Source: a virus. From it: DNA of 42,168 nucleotides. The translations under genes were made by a program, and so were the position numbers. Shown here piece by piece: positions 7,074 through 16,563 of this stretch (position 1 is the first letter of the stretch; each line of letters begins with the position of its first letter). The stretch is from positions 1 to 42,168 of the IMG/VR virus record IMGVR_UViG_3300047496_000080; one strand, given 5' to 3'. The notes beneath the pieces are model-generated. The model was not told where the DNA came from, ran no database searches, and worked only from the letters and a program-made list of their open reading frames with translations.

Positions 7074-8114
7074 ATGACTATGCAGCGCATCGCACTTGAC
7101 CACGCAGACCTAGGCCGCCGCTACGGAATCCATTTCATGGCCGGCCTGGCACAAGAAGCGCGCGGAATGGCTCTGATGAATCCCGAAGTCGCGTTCGACG
7201 CGCAGCCGACGCTTATCACGGCGGCCAACGCGGGCATCCCGTCGCTGTTCACAACCTACGTCGATCCGGCCATCATCGAAGTGCTTGTTGCGCCGATCAA
7301 AGCGGCGGAACTGTACGGCGAGACGAAAAAGGGCACGTGGGTCAGCGATACGGCCATGTTCATCATGGCGGAACGCACGGGCGAAGTCTCGAGCTATGGC
7401 GATTTTTCGCAAGACGGAATGAGCAACGCGAATGCGAACTTTCCGCAGCGCCAAAGCTACCACTACCAAACGAATACCCGTTGGGGCGAGCGCGAATTGG
7501 CGCGCGCGGCGGAAGCGAAAATCGACTGGGCCAACCAGTGCAACATGGCCTCGGCGCTCACGCTGAAAAAATTCCAGAATTACATGTACCTGTACGGCAT
7601 CACCGGCCTGCAGAATTACGGCGGGACGAACGACCCGGCGTTGGGGCCTTCGCTGGTTCCGACGGCCACATGGTACGGCGCGTCCGGCGCGATCGTGTAC
7701 GGCGACATTCAGCGGCTCGTGCAACAACTGGTGACGCAGACTTACGGCCTCATCAATGCCGAGTCGGCGATGACGCTCGGTGTCTCGCCGCAGAATGCCG
7801 TGAATTTCAACAACACGAACACGTACAACGTGAACGTGTACACGCAGATCAAGACGAATTTTCCGAACCTGAAAATTGTCCAGGTTCCGGAATTCGCCAT
7901 CAACGGCGGCGGCAATGCGGGCGGGACCGAGTTCGTCCAACTGATTGCCGACACCATCGAGGGGCAGCGGACCTGCGAAGCGGCGTTCACCGAGAAAATG
8001 CGCGCGCACGCGATCGTGACCAAAACGAGCTCGTGGGAGCAGAAAAAGTCTCAGGGCGGCTGGGGCGTGATTTTCTACATGCCCGTTGGCGTCGTTTCAA
8101 TGCTGGGAGCGTAA
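7074..8114 (+). CDS. Major capsid protein, DUF2184 type
   Basis: 346 residues. Matches the DUF2184 branch of HK97-fold major capsid proteins: LITAANAGIPSLFTTYVDPAIIEVLVAPIKAAELYGE near the start, WGERELARAAEAKIDW, NYMYLYGITGLQNYGGTNDP, LVTQTYGLINAE, KIVQVPEF and C-terminal YMPVGVVSMLGA. It forms the icosahedral shell. The ribosome site AGGA is 3-4 bases before the first ATG and 9 before a second ATG at 7080 (MQRIALDH), so 7080 may be the true start. The gene follows the cement protein as usual. Confidence 0.9.
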   Translation: MTMQRIALDHADLGRRYGIHFMAGLAQEARGMALMNPEVAFDAQPTLITAANAGIPSLFTTYVDPAIIEVLVAPIKAAELYGETKKGTWVSDTAMFIMAERTGEVSSYGDFSQDGMSNANANFPQRQSYHYQTNTRWGERELARAAEAKIDWANQCNMASALTLKKFQNYMYLYGITGLQNYGGTNDPALGPSLVPTATWYGASGAIVYGDIQRLVQQLVTQTYGLINAESAMTLGVSPQNAVNFNNTNTYNVNVYTQIKTNFPNLKIVQVPEFAINGGGNAGGTEFVQLIADTIEGQRTCEAAFTEKMRAHAIVTKTSSWEQKKSQGGWGVIFYMPVGVVSMLGA

Positions 8115-8117
8115 TTC

Positions 8118-8519
8118 ATGACGATTCAATATTCGACGACGCATCGCACGAACAACGTGACCGACATTGTCACGCAGTTGAGCACGACCGGGTACCTCCT
8201 GATTTATTCGGGCTCGGCCCCGGCCAACTGCGGCACGGCTGCGTCCGGCACGCTGCTCGCGTCGCTGCCGCTGTCCTCAACCGCCGGCACGGTGGCGTCC
8301 GGCGTGCTCACCCTGAACGCCATCACGTCGGCTGCCGCGGCGGCGACCGGCACGGCCGGGTACTGGCGCCTTTGCACGTCCTCGGCGGGTACGACCGTGG
8401 TTGCGCAGGGCACCGTGGGCACGAGCGGCGCGGATTTGAATTTCGCGGGCGGCGTGTCGTTCACGTCGGGCGAAACGATCAGCATCACGTCTTTCACGAT
8501 CACCGCGAACGGCGCCTAA
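8118..8519 (+). CDS. Small virion structural protein
   Basis: 133 residues rich in Ala, Thr, Ser and Gly with alternating beta-strand character. GYLLIYSGSAPANCG, GTAGYWRLCTSSAGTTVVAQGTVGTSGADLNF and ETISITSFTITANG match a small structural protein commonly encoded directly after phage capsid genes. The precise role is not established; it is likely a head or tail surface protein. It starts three bases after the capsid stop. Confidence 0.6.
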   Translation: MTIQYSTTHRTNNVTDIVTQLSTTGYLLIYSGSAPANCGTAASGTLLASLPLSSTAGTVASGVLTLNAITSAAAAATGTAGYWRLCTSSAGTTVVAQGTVGTSGADLNFAGGVSFTSGETISITSFTITANGA

Positions 8520-8523
8520 AGTC

Positions 8524-9123
8524 GTGTCACAAGGGTTTTGGAACACGCTGGTCAGTTTGCAGGGGCCGGGCACTGCCCTAACAAATTCGACCGCGCGAAC
8601 CTCGCTCACCGCCGGGGCGACCCAAGGCCGCTACACGTTGCCGGCCAATTCGCTGAAATCAGCGGGCGACCAGCTGCTTATCGAAGCGTCCGGCATCATT
8701 TCGACCGTCGTCACGACGCCCGGCACGCTTACCCTTGACTGGGCACTGGCAACTACGGCCAACTGGTCGACGGGCGCCATGACGCTTAACACGGTCGCTC
8801 AGACGAATACCCCGTGGTATTTGCGCGTGCTGTGCAGCGCTGCGTCCGTGGGCGCTGCGACCGCTGCTCAATTGCGGTTCGGCGGGTTTTGGCTGTCGCC
8901 GGCGTCGATCGGCGCCGCACTCGGCGCGACTGGCCCCGGGCCTGGCGGCCAAATCGTCCCGTATTCGGGCACCGCGTCCGGTTCGTCAACTTTGGGCGCG
9001 ACGTTCGATTCCACGATTTCGCAGCTGACCGACCTTTACGCCACGTGGTCCGTGGCCAATGCGGCGAATTCTATTCAGTTGCTGCAGTACAATCTGACGC
9101 TGGTCACGGCCACCGGGTTCTAA
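8524..9123 (+). CDS. Virion structural protein
   Basis: 199 residues from a GTG start four bases after the upstream stop. The beta-rich, low-charge sequence (GFWNTLVSLQGPGTALTNST, RYTLPANSL, TTPGTLTLDWAL, TPWYLRVLCSAASVG, QLLQYNLTLVTA) resembles a surface protein found next to capsid genes in other phages. It contains only a handful of charged residues, typical of exposed virion proteins. Function beyond virion association is unknown. Confidence 0.55.
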   Translation: MSQGFWNTLVSLQGPGTALTNSTARTSLTAGATQGRYTLPANSLKSAGDQLLIEASGIISTVVTTPGTLTLDWALATTANWSTGAMTLNTVAQTNTPWYLRVLCSAASVGAATAAQLRFGGFWLSPASIGAALGATGPGPGGQIVPYSGTASGSSTLGATFDSTISQLTDLYATWSVANAANSIQLLQYNLTLVTATGF

Positions 9124-9141
9124 GCGGCACCTTAGCGCGCC

Positions 9142-12100
9142 GTGGGCCTGCTTACCCAGACCGTCTCAGTTTCCGCAACGGCGGTCAATCTAACTACTGT
9201 TGGCCTAGTTGACTGGTCCTATTTTCAGAATAGCACTAGCCCCTATCCGGCCTCCGATTACAAAAGCGGCGCCGGAAACACGATCCCTTCGCCGACGCTT
9301 ATCGCCGGTACGACGGGCGTCGGCAGTTATACCAACGACGCAAGAACAATCAGTTGGACCAACGGAACCGTTAATTCCTCAAATTCAGTCACGGGAGGCA
9401 TATATAGCCCCACTGGCACGGAAAGCGCGGGAAACGGATTTTCATTGGCGCTTCCCGCCGACACCAACGTCAGAACGGTTTATCTCTACGTGGGGGCGTA
9501 CAACGCGCAAACCGCGATTCAGGTAACCGCGAGTCTTTCCGACAGTTCGGCTACGGCGGTTTCAGATACCACAACCCTTGTCGGGGCTTCCAACACTTCG
9601 ATAGACGGTGTCGTCAAGCTGGTGTACCAGGCAAACAGCGCCGGGCAAACGCTTACCGTCAACCTCGCGATTTCATACACGGGCAGCTACAGCAATGCGA
9701 CGCTGCAAGCCGTTGCGTACGCGTCCGTCGTGGCCAACGCGCAAGGGGCAAATGTTGGGCGCAGGCTTCGACTCGGAACGCCTTACAGCAAATTGGGGAA
9801 CGACCTAGTAGCGATTTCCTCGCCGATTTCGGCTGTTGGCGCGGCCGCAATCACCGAAGGGTCGGACACCGTTGCGGGCGTCGGGGCTTCGTCCACGTCG
9901 GGCAGCGCCGCAATCACCGAGAGTTCAGATACGGTTGCTGGCGTTGGCGCGGCCAGCACGCAGGGCACGGCCGCGGTCACGGAATCCGCCGATAGCGTGG
10001 TGGGCGTTGGCGCGGCCAGCACGCAGGGCACGGCCGCGGTCACTGAAACGTCGGACACTGCCGCGGGCGTCGGGGCATCGTCCACGTCAGGCGCGGCTGC
10101 AATCACCGAAGGGCCGGACACGACCGCAGGCGTCGGCACGGCCAGCACGCAGGGCGCGGCCGCAATCACTGAATCCGCCGATACCGTTGCAGGCGTCGGC
10201 GTTGCGGGCGCCGCCGGAACCGCCGCAATCACCGAAGGCTCGGACACGGTGGCTGGCGTCGGAACGGCGGCTCTAACCGGGGCCGCCGCAATCACCGAAG
10301 GCTCGGACACGGTGGCTGGCGTTGGGACAGCCAGCACGTCAGGCGCGGCCGCAATTACCGAGGCGTCAGACACGGCCGCTGGCGTGGGCGTTGCTGGCGC
10401 CGCTGGAGCCGCTGCAATCACCGAAGGGCCGGACACCGTTGCCGGCGTTGGGGCCTCGTCTACGTCGGGCACAGCCGCAATTACCGAAGGGTCGGACACG
10501 GCCGCAGGCGTCGGATTGTCGTCTACGTCGGGTAGCGCGACGATTATTGAGGGATCGGACACCGTGGCGGGCGTCGCCGTCGCCGGATACGGGGGCGTGG
10601 CGTCCATTACCGAGAGCTCAGATACGACCGCAGGCGCCGGCACGGCCAGCACGCAGGGCGCGGCCGCAATCACTGAAACGTCGGACACGGCCGCAGGTGT
10701 TGGAACTTTGTCCACGGCGGGCGCGGCCGCAATTACCGAATCCGCTGATAGCGTGGCGGGTGTCGGCGCAGCAAGCACGCAAGGCACGGCCGCAATCGCC
10801 GAAGCGTCGGACACTGCCGCAGGCGTGGGGGCGGCCAGCACGCAGGGCACGGCCGCAATTACCGAATCCGCTGACAGCGTGGCGGGTGTCGGCGCGGCAA
10901 GCACGCAGGGCGCGGCCGCAATCACCGAAGGGTCGGACACGGTTGCCGGCGTTGGCGCCTCAAGCACGTCGGGCGCAGCCGCAATCACTGAATCCGCTGA
11001 CGCCGCTGCAGGCGTAGGCGTTGCCGGGTACGGCGCCGTGGCGGCCATTACCGAAGGCTCTGACGTTACGGCGGCCGCAGGTACGGCATCCACGCAGGGC
11101 ACGGCGGCGATCACCGAAGGCTCGGACACCGTTGCGGGCGTTGGCACGGCCGGCGTAGCGGGTGCCGCAGCGATTACCGAGGGGCACGACACAACCGCAG
11201 GCGTCGGCGCTGCGGGGGCGGTAGGCGCCGCGTCCATTACGGAAAACAGTGACGCGGCTGCGGGCGTCGGCGCGACAAGCACGGCCGGCAGCGCGGCAAT
11301 TACTGAGGGCTCTGACGTTACGGTCGGCGTCGGCGGGGCCAGCACGCAGGGGGCCGCGGCCATTGCCGAAAGCCACGACGCGGCGGCAGGCGTTGGCGCT
11401 GCGGGCTATGGTGGCGCGGCCGGCATTACCGAGTCGTCGGATACGGTTGCCGGCGTTGGCTCTGTAGGCGCTGCAGGCGCGGCCGGCATTACCGAAGGCT
11501 CTGACCTTGTGGCAGGCCTTGGCGCTACGGCCACGTCGGGCGCGGCCGCGATTGCCGAAGGGTTGGACGTTACCGTAGGCGTAGGCGGCATTGCCGGCGC
11601 GGGCGTCGCTTCCATTACCGAGGGTTCGGACACATCCGCCGGCGCGGGCCTTGTGTCGGCACCGGCCGCGCCGGTTCATTACCCGCCGCCGCCGAGAGTG
11701 TTTCCGTACGAAGGGGCTTTCGCGTCGCGCGTGCTGGCGTACAACTTGGAAACGTTGGCCCCGTTCCGCTCGGTCATGACTCGCCCGGGCGGCGCCGTGT
11801 CAAATTCGCCAGGCACGATTCAAGGCCGGTTCGGTTGGTACAACGACGCCACACGCCAAGTGAACAACACTCGAGTAGCGGCAACGGACACGCTCGGCAT
11901 TGTTGTACCGTACCGTTCCATGAGCCCGAACGGCGGCGTTGTCGGCGGCCCGCGCGGGCTTGCCGGGCCGCAGGCCTCTTACACGTGGGAATTTTGGGAC
12001 GACACGACGCCGCCGAATGGCGTGTTGCGCATACGTCCGGGCCTCGGCGTTACGCTCGGCGCATCCGGCAATTTTTGGCTTCGGTTCCAGGGCGGCGCGA

Positions 12101-12252
12101 TCGTCGGAAATCCCGTCTATGCCTCGCTCGTGGACGGCTCGGCGATATCAGGTATTATGACAAATGCCGAATTGACTCCGTGGTACGTGTGCACTGTTGC
12201 GCGACCCGGGGGCCTCGCGATTGTTTCGCGAACGGCAGTTTTCGCACCATAA
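9142..12252 (+). CDS. Large virion protein with 29 tandem 21-residue repeats
   Basis: 1036 residues from a GTG with no clear ribosome site. Residues 1-~230 form a beta-rich domain (DUF-like, unknown). From nt 9844 to 11670 there are 29 contiguous repeats of 21 residues with consensus AAITEGSDTVAGVGAASTQGA; only the final ~6 positions vary freely. The last ~190 residues form a separate domain beginning after a PPPPR linker, with strands such as SYTWEFWDD and GNFWLRFQGG and a final TPWYVCTVARPGG. The repeats contain one acidic pair per unit and no Cys or aromatic residues. The location between capsid-proximal and connector genes suggests an exposed head fibre or decoration. The opposite strand is also open because the unit length is a multiple of three. 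Confidence 0.75.
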   Translation: MGLLTQTVSVSATAVNLTTVGLVDWSYFQNSTSPYPASDYKSGAGNTIPSPTLIAGTTGVGSYTNDARTISWTNGTVNSSNSVTGGIYSPTGTESAGNGFSLALPADTNVRTVYLYVGAYNAQTAIQVTASLSDSSATAVSDTTTLVGASNTSIDGVVKLVYQANSAGQTLTVNLAISYTGSYSNATLQAVAYASVVANAQGANVGRRLRLGTPYSKLGNDLVAISSPISAVGAAAITEGSDTVAGVGASSTSGSAAITESSDTVAGVGAASTQGTAAVTESADSVVGVGAASTQGTAAVTETSDTAAGVGASSTSGAAAITEGPDTTAGVGTASTQGAAAITESADTVAGVGVAGAAGTAAITEGSDTVAGVGTAALTGAAAITEGSDTVAGVGTASTSGAAAITEASDTAAGVGVAGAAGAAAITEGPDTVAGVGASSTSGTAAITEGSDTAAGVGLSSTSGSATIIEGSDTVAGVAVAGYGGVASITESSDTTAGAGTASTQGAAAITETSDTAAGVGTLSTAGAAAITESADSVAGVGAASTQGTAAIAEASDTAAGVGAASTQGTAAITESADSVAGVGAASTQGAAAITEGSDTVAGVGASSTSGAAAITESADAAAGVGVAGYGAVAAITEGSDVTAAAGTASTQGTAAITEGSDTVAGVGTAGVAGAAAITEGHDTTAGVGAAGAVGAASITENSDAAAGVGATSTAGSAAITEGSDVTVGVGGASTQGAAAIAESHDAAAGVGAAGYGGAAGITESSDTVAGVGSVGAAGAAGITEGSDLVAGLGATATSGAAAIAEGLDVTVGVGGIAGAGVASITEGSDTSAGAGLVSAPAAPVHYPPPPRVFPYEGAFASRVLAYNLETLAPFRSVMTRPGGAVSNSPGTIQGRFGWYNDATRQVNNTRVAATDTLGIVVPYRSMSPNGGVVGGPRGLAGPQASYTWEFWDDTTPPNGVLRIRPGLGVTLGASGNFWLRFQGGAIVGNPVYASLVDGSAISGIMTNAELTPWYVCTVARPGGLAIVSRTAVFAP
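9844..11670 (+). repeat. 29 tandem 63-bp coding repeats
   Basis: Each unit is 63 bp (21 codons), beginning GCC GCA AT(C/T) ACC GAA. All 29 units keep the exact length, with no indels, so the period is maintained at protein level. Many synonymous differences show that the units are not recent copies, although some neighbours (for example units 7/8 and 15/17) are nearly identical. One diverged unit occurs elsewhere, at about 25259-25300. Confidence 0.9.
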
Positions 12253-12267
12253 ATAGGAGTTTTCGAC

Positions 12268-12753
12268 ATGGCGATAGCAAAAGAAACAGTGATTATCGGG
12301 TGTAAAGCTCCAAGCGGATTTTTGTTGGAAGTCGGTTTGCAATCGACCGTCAAAAACGAGGAGGGCAAACTCGTCACGATGATTATCAAAGGGGCCGACT
12401 ACCAAGCCGTGACAATCAAGGGGTGGAATGCCCACACGGAAGATATGCGCCGTCAGCTGTTCGTGGCGGGCAGCGACACCGGCTTACCCCACGGCATGAA
12501 CACTCGCCCGTTTTTGAATCGAGGCGTGCCAAAAGATTTTTGGGTGCGCTGGTCGCGCGAGCACCCGAACAGTTGGCTGCTCAAAAACGAAATTCTGTTC
12601 GTCGCGGACGATGAAGCAAGCGCGGCATCGCGCGTTGCGGATGCCGAAAAAACGCCCAAAATCTTGGAGCCGTTGGACCGCAACAAAAAAATTATTCCCG
12701 GTATCGAAACGGCCGATTTCGCGCGCGAGCGCGGCGGCATCGCCGACAGTTAA
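12268..12753 (+). CDS. Conserved phage protein of the head-connector region
   Basis: 161 residues with a good AGGAG ribosome site. It begins [23 protein letters not shown], has [14 protein letters not shown], then [34 protein letters not shown] and a charged C-terminus. This resembles a short hypothetical protein regularly encoded between head and connector genes in related myoviruses. The N-terminal part looks like a beta-sandwich and the central FW..W..EHP motif is the most distinctive. Function unknown. Confidence 0.6.
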   Translation: MAIAKETVIIGCKAPSGFLLEVGLQSTVKNEEGKLVTMIIKGADYQAVTIKGWNAHTEDMRRQLFVAGSDTGLPHGMNTRPFLNRGVPKDFWVRWSREHPNSWLLKNEILFVADDEASAASRVADAEKTPKILEPLDRNKKIIPGIETADFARERGGIADS

Positions 12754-12763
12754 GGAACGACAC

Positions 12764-13516
12764 ATGCCCGCGATTCCATGTGCAACAGTTACGCCGGTTT
12801 CAGGACTTGCGCAGTTTAGCGCTGTCGAATTCCTGACCTCGTACCCGGAATTTACGGGCATCAACCCCGCGCTGCTTGCGAACGATTTCACGGGCGCGAC
12901 GTTTTTGTTGAGCAACACGTGCTGCTCGCGTGTGCAGGACGCCAATCAGCGCCTGTATTTGTTGTACTTGCTGACGGCGCACCTTGCCGCGATTCATCAA
13001 GGGTTGAACGATGCGGGCGTAGGCTCGCCGTCGTTTGCCGGCACCGTCGCGATCGCGGGCAATATCGCCACGGTATCGGCCGTCACGTCGGGCTTGCTAG
13101 CCGTCGGGCAATCGCTGTACGACGGCCCCAGCGTGGGCGGCTCGTTCGTGCTGCCGGGTTCCGCGGTCATCGCCACGCTTGGGTCAGGCACGGGCGGCGT
13201 TGGCACGTACAACCTCGTCGCGTCGATCGGCACGATAGCCGCGGAATCCATGATTGTGCAGGGCGTTCCGAACGTGCAAGCGCCGCTTGGCATCGTGGGC
13301 CGCATTTCGCAGGCAAGCGAAGGCGACGTGTCCGTTTCCAGCGAATGGAGCGCGCCGCCCAACGCGAACGCCGCCTACTTTTTGCAAACGAAATATGGGG
13401 CCGATTATTGGACCATGACGGCGCGCTACCGCACGGCGTTGTTCATCCCCGCGCCGCCCGGCGCATACGACCCGCTTGCGGGATTGACCTCTTGGAACCG
13501 GGGCGGGTATGGCTGA
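12764..13516 (+). CDS. Head-tail connector protein, DUF4054 type, with inserted beta module
   Basis: 250 residues starting at the ATG at 12764 with an AAGGAA ribosome site; the frame is open further upstream but overlaps the preceding gene. Residues 18-90 ([15 protein letters not shown]..., [27 protein letters not shown]) and 168-235 ([21 protein letters not shown] ... [19 protein letters not shown]) match the DUF4054 adaptor that binds below the portal. Between them, residues 92-167 are an insert of the Gly/Thr-rich beta module also seen in the cement protein and gpJ. The next gene overlaps by eight bases. Confidence 0.75.
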   Translation: MPAIPCATVTPVSGLAQFSAVEFLTSYPEFTGINPALLANDFTGATFLLSNTCCSRVQDANQRLYLLYLLTAHLAAIHQGLNDAGVGSPSFAGTVAIAGNIATVSAVTSGLLAVGQSLYDGPSVGGSFVLPGSAVIATLGSGTGGVGTYNLVASIGTIAAESMIVQGVPNVQAPLGIVGRISQASEGDVSVSSEWSAPPNANAAYFLQTKYGADYWTMTARYRTALFIPAPPGAYDPLAGLTSWNRGGYG

Positions 13517-13982
13517 CGTACTCGGCGGCAAAAAACTGCAAATTGCGCTTGCGGCGATTCAGGACAAAATCACTCGCGGCGGGACGCTGCGCGTGGGGTT
13601 TTTGGAAAACGCGAAATATACCGATCGTCACCCGGTTCGCGGTACGCCTCGAGCGCCGTTGCACGTCGCCACCGTAGCGTTTTGGCAAGAGTTCGGGACG
13701 GCTAATATTCCGTCGCGTCCGTTTTTCCGCACGACAATTTCCAACCGCTCCAAGGACTGGGGCCATAACTTAGGCGTCGCGTTGAAGGCTACGAACATGG
13801 ACGGCGAAGCGGCGTTGCGCATGCTGGGCCAATCAATGCGCGACGATGTCGAAAACTCAATTGCCACGTGGACGATTCCGGGCAACGCGCCGCGCACGAT
13901 CGAAATCAAGGGCTTTGATAAACCCCTTGTGGACGAGGGCACCATGCAGCGCGCCGTTGATTTTGACGTGGTGCCGAAATGA
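13509..13982 (+). CDS. Neck/tail completion protein (HK97 gp10-like)
   Basis: 157 residues. [32 protein letters not shown]-like ([26 protein letters not shown]) and the long helix before the C-terminal [17 protein letters not shown] are typical of the virion morphogenesis/gp10 family. Such proteins close the head or join it to the tail. The start overlaps the connector gene by eight bases and the stop overlaps the next gene as ATGA. Confidence 0.75.
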   Translation: MADVLGGKKLQIALAAIQDKITRGGTLRVGFLENAKYTDRHPVRGTPRAPLHVATVAFWQEFGTANIPSRPFFRTTISNRSKDWGHNLGVALKATNMDGEAALRMLGQSMRDDVENSIATWTIPGNAPRTIEIKGFDKPLVDEGTMQRAVDFDVVPK

Positions 13983-14422
13983 ATTTGCACTCTATCGTTC
14001 GGCCGGCCATCAACAGCGTGAACCCCGATCAAATGGCGATGTATAGCGCCAGCACCGGGTTTGCCGTGAGCTCCGATTTTGTACAAACGCCGACGTACGC
14101 GCCGCCCGTGCCGGTGCGGATTCAACTGCAGCCGCTTGGCCGCGACGAATTGAAGCATATTGAGCGGTTGAACATGCAGGGCGTTTTCCGAACCGTGTTC
14201 ATGTACGGCAACACGCAGGGCGTTGTCCGTGTGCTCGCGCAGGGCGGGGATTTGCTCAAGTTCGCGCCGTTCCAAGGCCAAGCGCTGCAAACGTGGAAAG
14301 TCGTCTATGTCGACGGCCCATGGAACGTGAACGACGGCGGATGGTGCAAAGTCATCGTGTGCCTGCAAACGTCGGGCATCGTCGCGACGGGCGGCGCGGG
14401 AATTTCGGAGAGCGCCGAATGA
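13979..14422 (+). CDS. Head closure/neck protein
   Basis: 147 residues, coupled by ATGA overlaps to both neighbours. It begins [16 protein letters not shown] and includes PVPVRIQLQPLGRDELKHIERLNMQGVFRTVFMYG and WKVVYVDGPWNVNDGGWCKVIVCLQ, which is the layout of a small beta-barrel neck protein found at this position in related phages. The exact family name is uncertain; assignment rests mainly on order (connector, completion, this, terminator, sheath). Confidence 0.6.
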   Translation: MNLHSIVRPAINSVNPDQMAMYSASTGFAVSSDFVQTPTYAPPVPVRIQLQPLGRDELKHIERLNMQGVFRTVFMYGNTQGVVRVLAQGGDLLKFAPFQGQALQTWKVVYVDGPWNVNDGGWCKVIVCLQTSGIVATGGAGISESAE

Positions 14423-14982
14423 CCGCAGCCACGGTAGCGATTACGCCGTCCCAGATTTACACGGTGCTCGGAAACGCCATCGTGGGGTGGCTCGGCATTG
14501 CGCCCAATCTCGTGTTCCGTGCGAACCCGAACCGTACCGCCATGCCGCTGCCGTCGCCGGGCTTTGTGGTCATGGGCAACGCGTCAAAAAAACGGCTCCG
14601 CACGAACGTCGATTATTTCGCCCCAACGGGCAATCCGGCGCCGGCCTTGGGGCCGGTAACGAGTGAACAAGCGCAGGACCTCGTTGTGCAAATAGATTGC
14701 TGGGGGCCGCGCTCAAGCCAATGGGCCGACATTTTGACCACGCTGCTCCGCGACAACATAGGGTGTCTTGCGCTGGCGCCGTATTGCCAGCCGCTTTACG
14801 CGGACGACCCGATACGAGGCGTGCTCACCGATGCTGAACTTGAGTATGAGGACCGTTGGATTGTCCAAGCGCATTTGCAGTACAACCAGGTCATAGGCAC
14901 GGGTCAGGATTACGCCACGATTTTAGGCCCCGTCGACGTGGTAGACGTGACGCCCGGCGGCGGGTTTGCGCCGGGCATTTGA
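14419..14982 (+). CDS. Tail terminator/neck protein (gp12-like)
   Basis: 187 residues from the ATG at 14419 (ATGA overlap); the frame is open upstream to 14293 but lies inside the previous gene. It resembles the phage neck terminator family: SQIYTVLGNAIVGWLGI, PLPSPGFVVMGNASKKRL, then VVQIDCWGPRSSQWADILTTLLRDNIGC and YEDRWIVQAHLQYNQVI. It would cap the tail tube at the head-proximal end. The next gene is the sheath, as expected. Confidence 0.7.
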   Translation: MTAATVAITPSQIYTVLGNAIVGWLGIAPNLVFRANPNRTAMPLPSPGFVVMGNASKKRLRTNVDYFAPTGNPAPALGPVTSEQAQDLVVQIDCWGPRSSQWADILTTLLRDNIGCLALAPYCQPLYADDPIRGVLTDAELEYEDRWIVQAHLQYNQVIGTGQDYATILGPVDVVDVTPGGGFAPGI

Positions 14983-14987
14983 CATAA

Positions 14988-15016
14988 TGGACGGCGGGCG
15001 GCGCTTCGTTTACCAT
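14988..15016 (+). promoter_or_regulatory. Putative promoter of the tail genes
   Basis: TGGACG (14988-14993), 17 bases, TACCAT (15011-15016). It gives a leader of ~29 bases with an AGGA ribosome site before the sheath ATG. The -35 resembles TAGACG at the portal promoter. The 69-base gap is the largest between structural genes in this block apart from 4651-4718 and 5385-5449. Confidence 0.4.
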
Positions 15017-15051
15017 AGGTCGGGCGCGATTTTCAGCAGGAATACAGAAAC

Positions 15052-16563
15052 ATGACCGCATCTATCCCGGCCAGTCAGTTAGTCAACGTGATTCCGGGCG
15101 TTCTATCCGCCGGCGGCTCGCCCCTTGCGCTCAATGCGGTATATCTCACTTCCGACCCTTCGATCCCTATCGGCACCGTTCAACCCTTCGCAAGCGCTGC
15201 GGCTGTCTCTGCGTGGTTCGGCCCCAGCGCCCCGGAAACGGTTCTCGCAAACGTCTATTTCGCCGGTTTCACGAATTGTACGCAGCTGCCGAGCGTGCTG
15301 TATTTCGCGCAGTACAACACGGCGGCCGTGGCCGGGTACCTGCGCGGCGCGACCGTCGCAGCGCTCACCTTGGCGCAAATTCAAGCGTTATCCGGCACGC
15401 TCACGCTGACGATCGACGGCGTATCGCACGTGTCCGCGACCATCAATCTGTCGGCGGCGACGAGTTTTTCCAACGCCGCGACCTTGATTCAAACCGGCTT
15501 GGACGCGGGCACGCCGACGACCACGGCGACCGTTACCTACGATTCGCTCCGCGCGGCGTTCGTCATTACCTCCAGCACCACGGGCGCGGCCAGCGCCGTG
15601 TCGGTCGCGTCGACCAGCGCGCTTGCTACGGGTTTGAATTTGACCGCAGCGACTGGCGCGGCCGTCTCTCCGGGTGCTGTCGCGGCGGTACCCGCAACGC
15701 TCATGAATACCGTTGTCGGCGTGACCCAAAACTGGGCCACGTTTATGACGGTCAGCGAACAAACGTTGTCCAACAAGGAAGCGTTTGCCGCGTGGGTACA
15801 GACCACGAATCAGCGCTGGCTGTACGTGTGCCAAGACTCGGATGTAAACGCGATCGTTGCCAACAATACGACCTGTTTCGGGTATGTCGCGAAAACGGCG
15901 GCATATAACGGCGTCATGCCCGTGTACGACAACAGCGGAACCGGCGTCATTGCCGCCCTGCAAACCGCGATCGCTGCGGCCACGAATTTTTCGCAGCAAA
16001 ACGGACGCACCACGTTCGCGTTTCGTGGCCAAGCGGGGCTCACGCCGCAAATTACGAATCAGACGATTTACCAGACGCTCATCGCGAACGGGTACAACTG
16101 CTATGCGTCGTTCGCCACGGCCACGCAGCAGTTCACGCAGAATCAGCCAGGGCAATTGCCCGGGGCGTTCAACTGGGCGGATACCTACATCGACCAGGTT
16201 TATTTCAACGCCGCTTTCCAGTCGGCGCTAATGAACTTGCTGGCCTCCGTCCCGGCTGTGCCCTACGTGACTCGAGGGTACAGTTTGATCCGCGCGGCGC
16301 TGCTCGGCACGATCAAGGCAATGCTCAATTTCGGCGCGGCCGTGTCGGGCGTGACGCTCACGCCGGCGCAGCAACTGCAAATCATCAACGCGACGAATGA
16401 CACGAATTCGGTGAGCGTGATTCAAAACACGGGCTATTACCTGCAGATTTTGGACCCTGGCGCGATTGTCCGCGGAGAGCGCGGCTCGCCGGTCATCAAT
16501 TTTTTCTACACCGACGGCGGTTCCGTGCAAACCATTAACATGAGCTCCGTGGACGTACTGTAA
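15052..16563 (+). CDS. Tail sheath protein, DUF3383 type
   Basis: 503 residues with an AGGA ribosome site. The DUF3383 family features are clear: a N-terminal LVNVIPGVLSAGGSPLALNAVYLT, SAAAVSAWFGPSAPE, YFAGFTNCTQLPSVLYFAQYN, a middle GTLTLTIDGVSHVSATINLSAATSFSNAATLIQ domain, AFAAWVQTTNQRWLYVCQDSD, then IYQTLIANGYNCYASFATA and C-terminal DPGAIVRGERGSPVINFFYTDGGSVQTINMSSVDVL. This protein forms the contractile sheath and so defines the phage as a myovirus type. Confidence 0.9.
   Translation: MTASIPASQLVNVIPGVLSAGGSPLALNAVYLTSDPSIPIGTVQPFASAAAVSAWFGPSAPETVLANVYFAGFTNCTQLPSVLYFAQYNTAAVAGYLRGATVAALTLAQIQALSGTLTLTIDGVSHVSATINLSAATSFSNAATLIQTGLDAGTPTTTATVTYDSLRAAFVITSSTTGAASAVSVASTSALATGLNLTAATGAAVSPGAVAAVPATLMNTVVGVTQNWATFMTVSEQTLSNKEAFAAWVQTTNQRWLYVCQDSDVNAIVANNTTCFGYVAKTAAYNGVMPVYDNSGTGVIAALQTAIAAATNFSQQNGRTTFAFRGQAGLTPQITNQTIYQTLIANGYNCYASFATATQQFTQNQPGQLPGAFNWADTYIDQVYFNAAFQSALMNLLASVPAVPYVTRGYSLIRAALLGTIKAMLNFGAAVSGVTLTPAQQLQIINATNDTNSVSVIQNTGYYLQILDPGAIVRGERGSPVINFFYTDGGSVQTINMSSVDVL

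Noticed and set aside
9783-11363. 526-codon open frame on the minus strand opposite the repeat gene
   Set aside because: It is a by-product of the 63-bp repeat, which has no stop in that frame; its Ala/Pro/Val composition follows from the complement of the sense repeat.
9844-11670. Tandem repeats considered as a CRISPR array
   Set aside because: Units are contiguous 63-bp coding repeats with no unique spacers and are in frame within a long gene.
14952-14976. GC-rich hairpin at the end of the tail terminator gene as a transcription terminator
   Set aside because: The stem is good, but it is followed only by ATTT rather than a T-run and lies inside the coding sequence; too weak to call.
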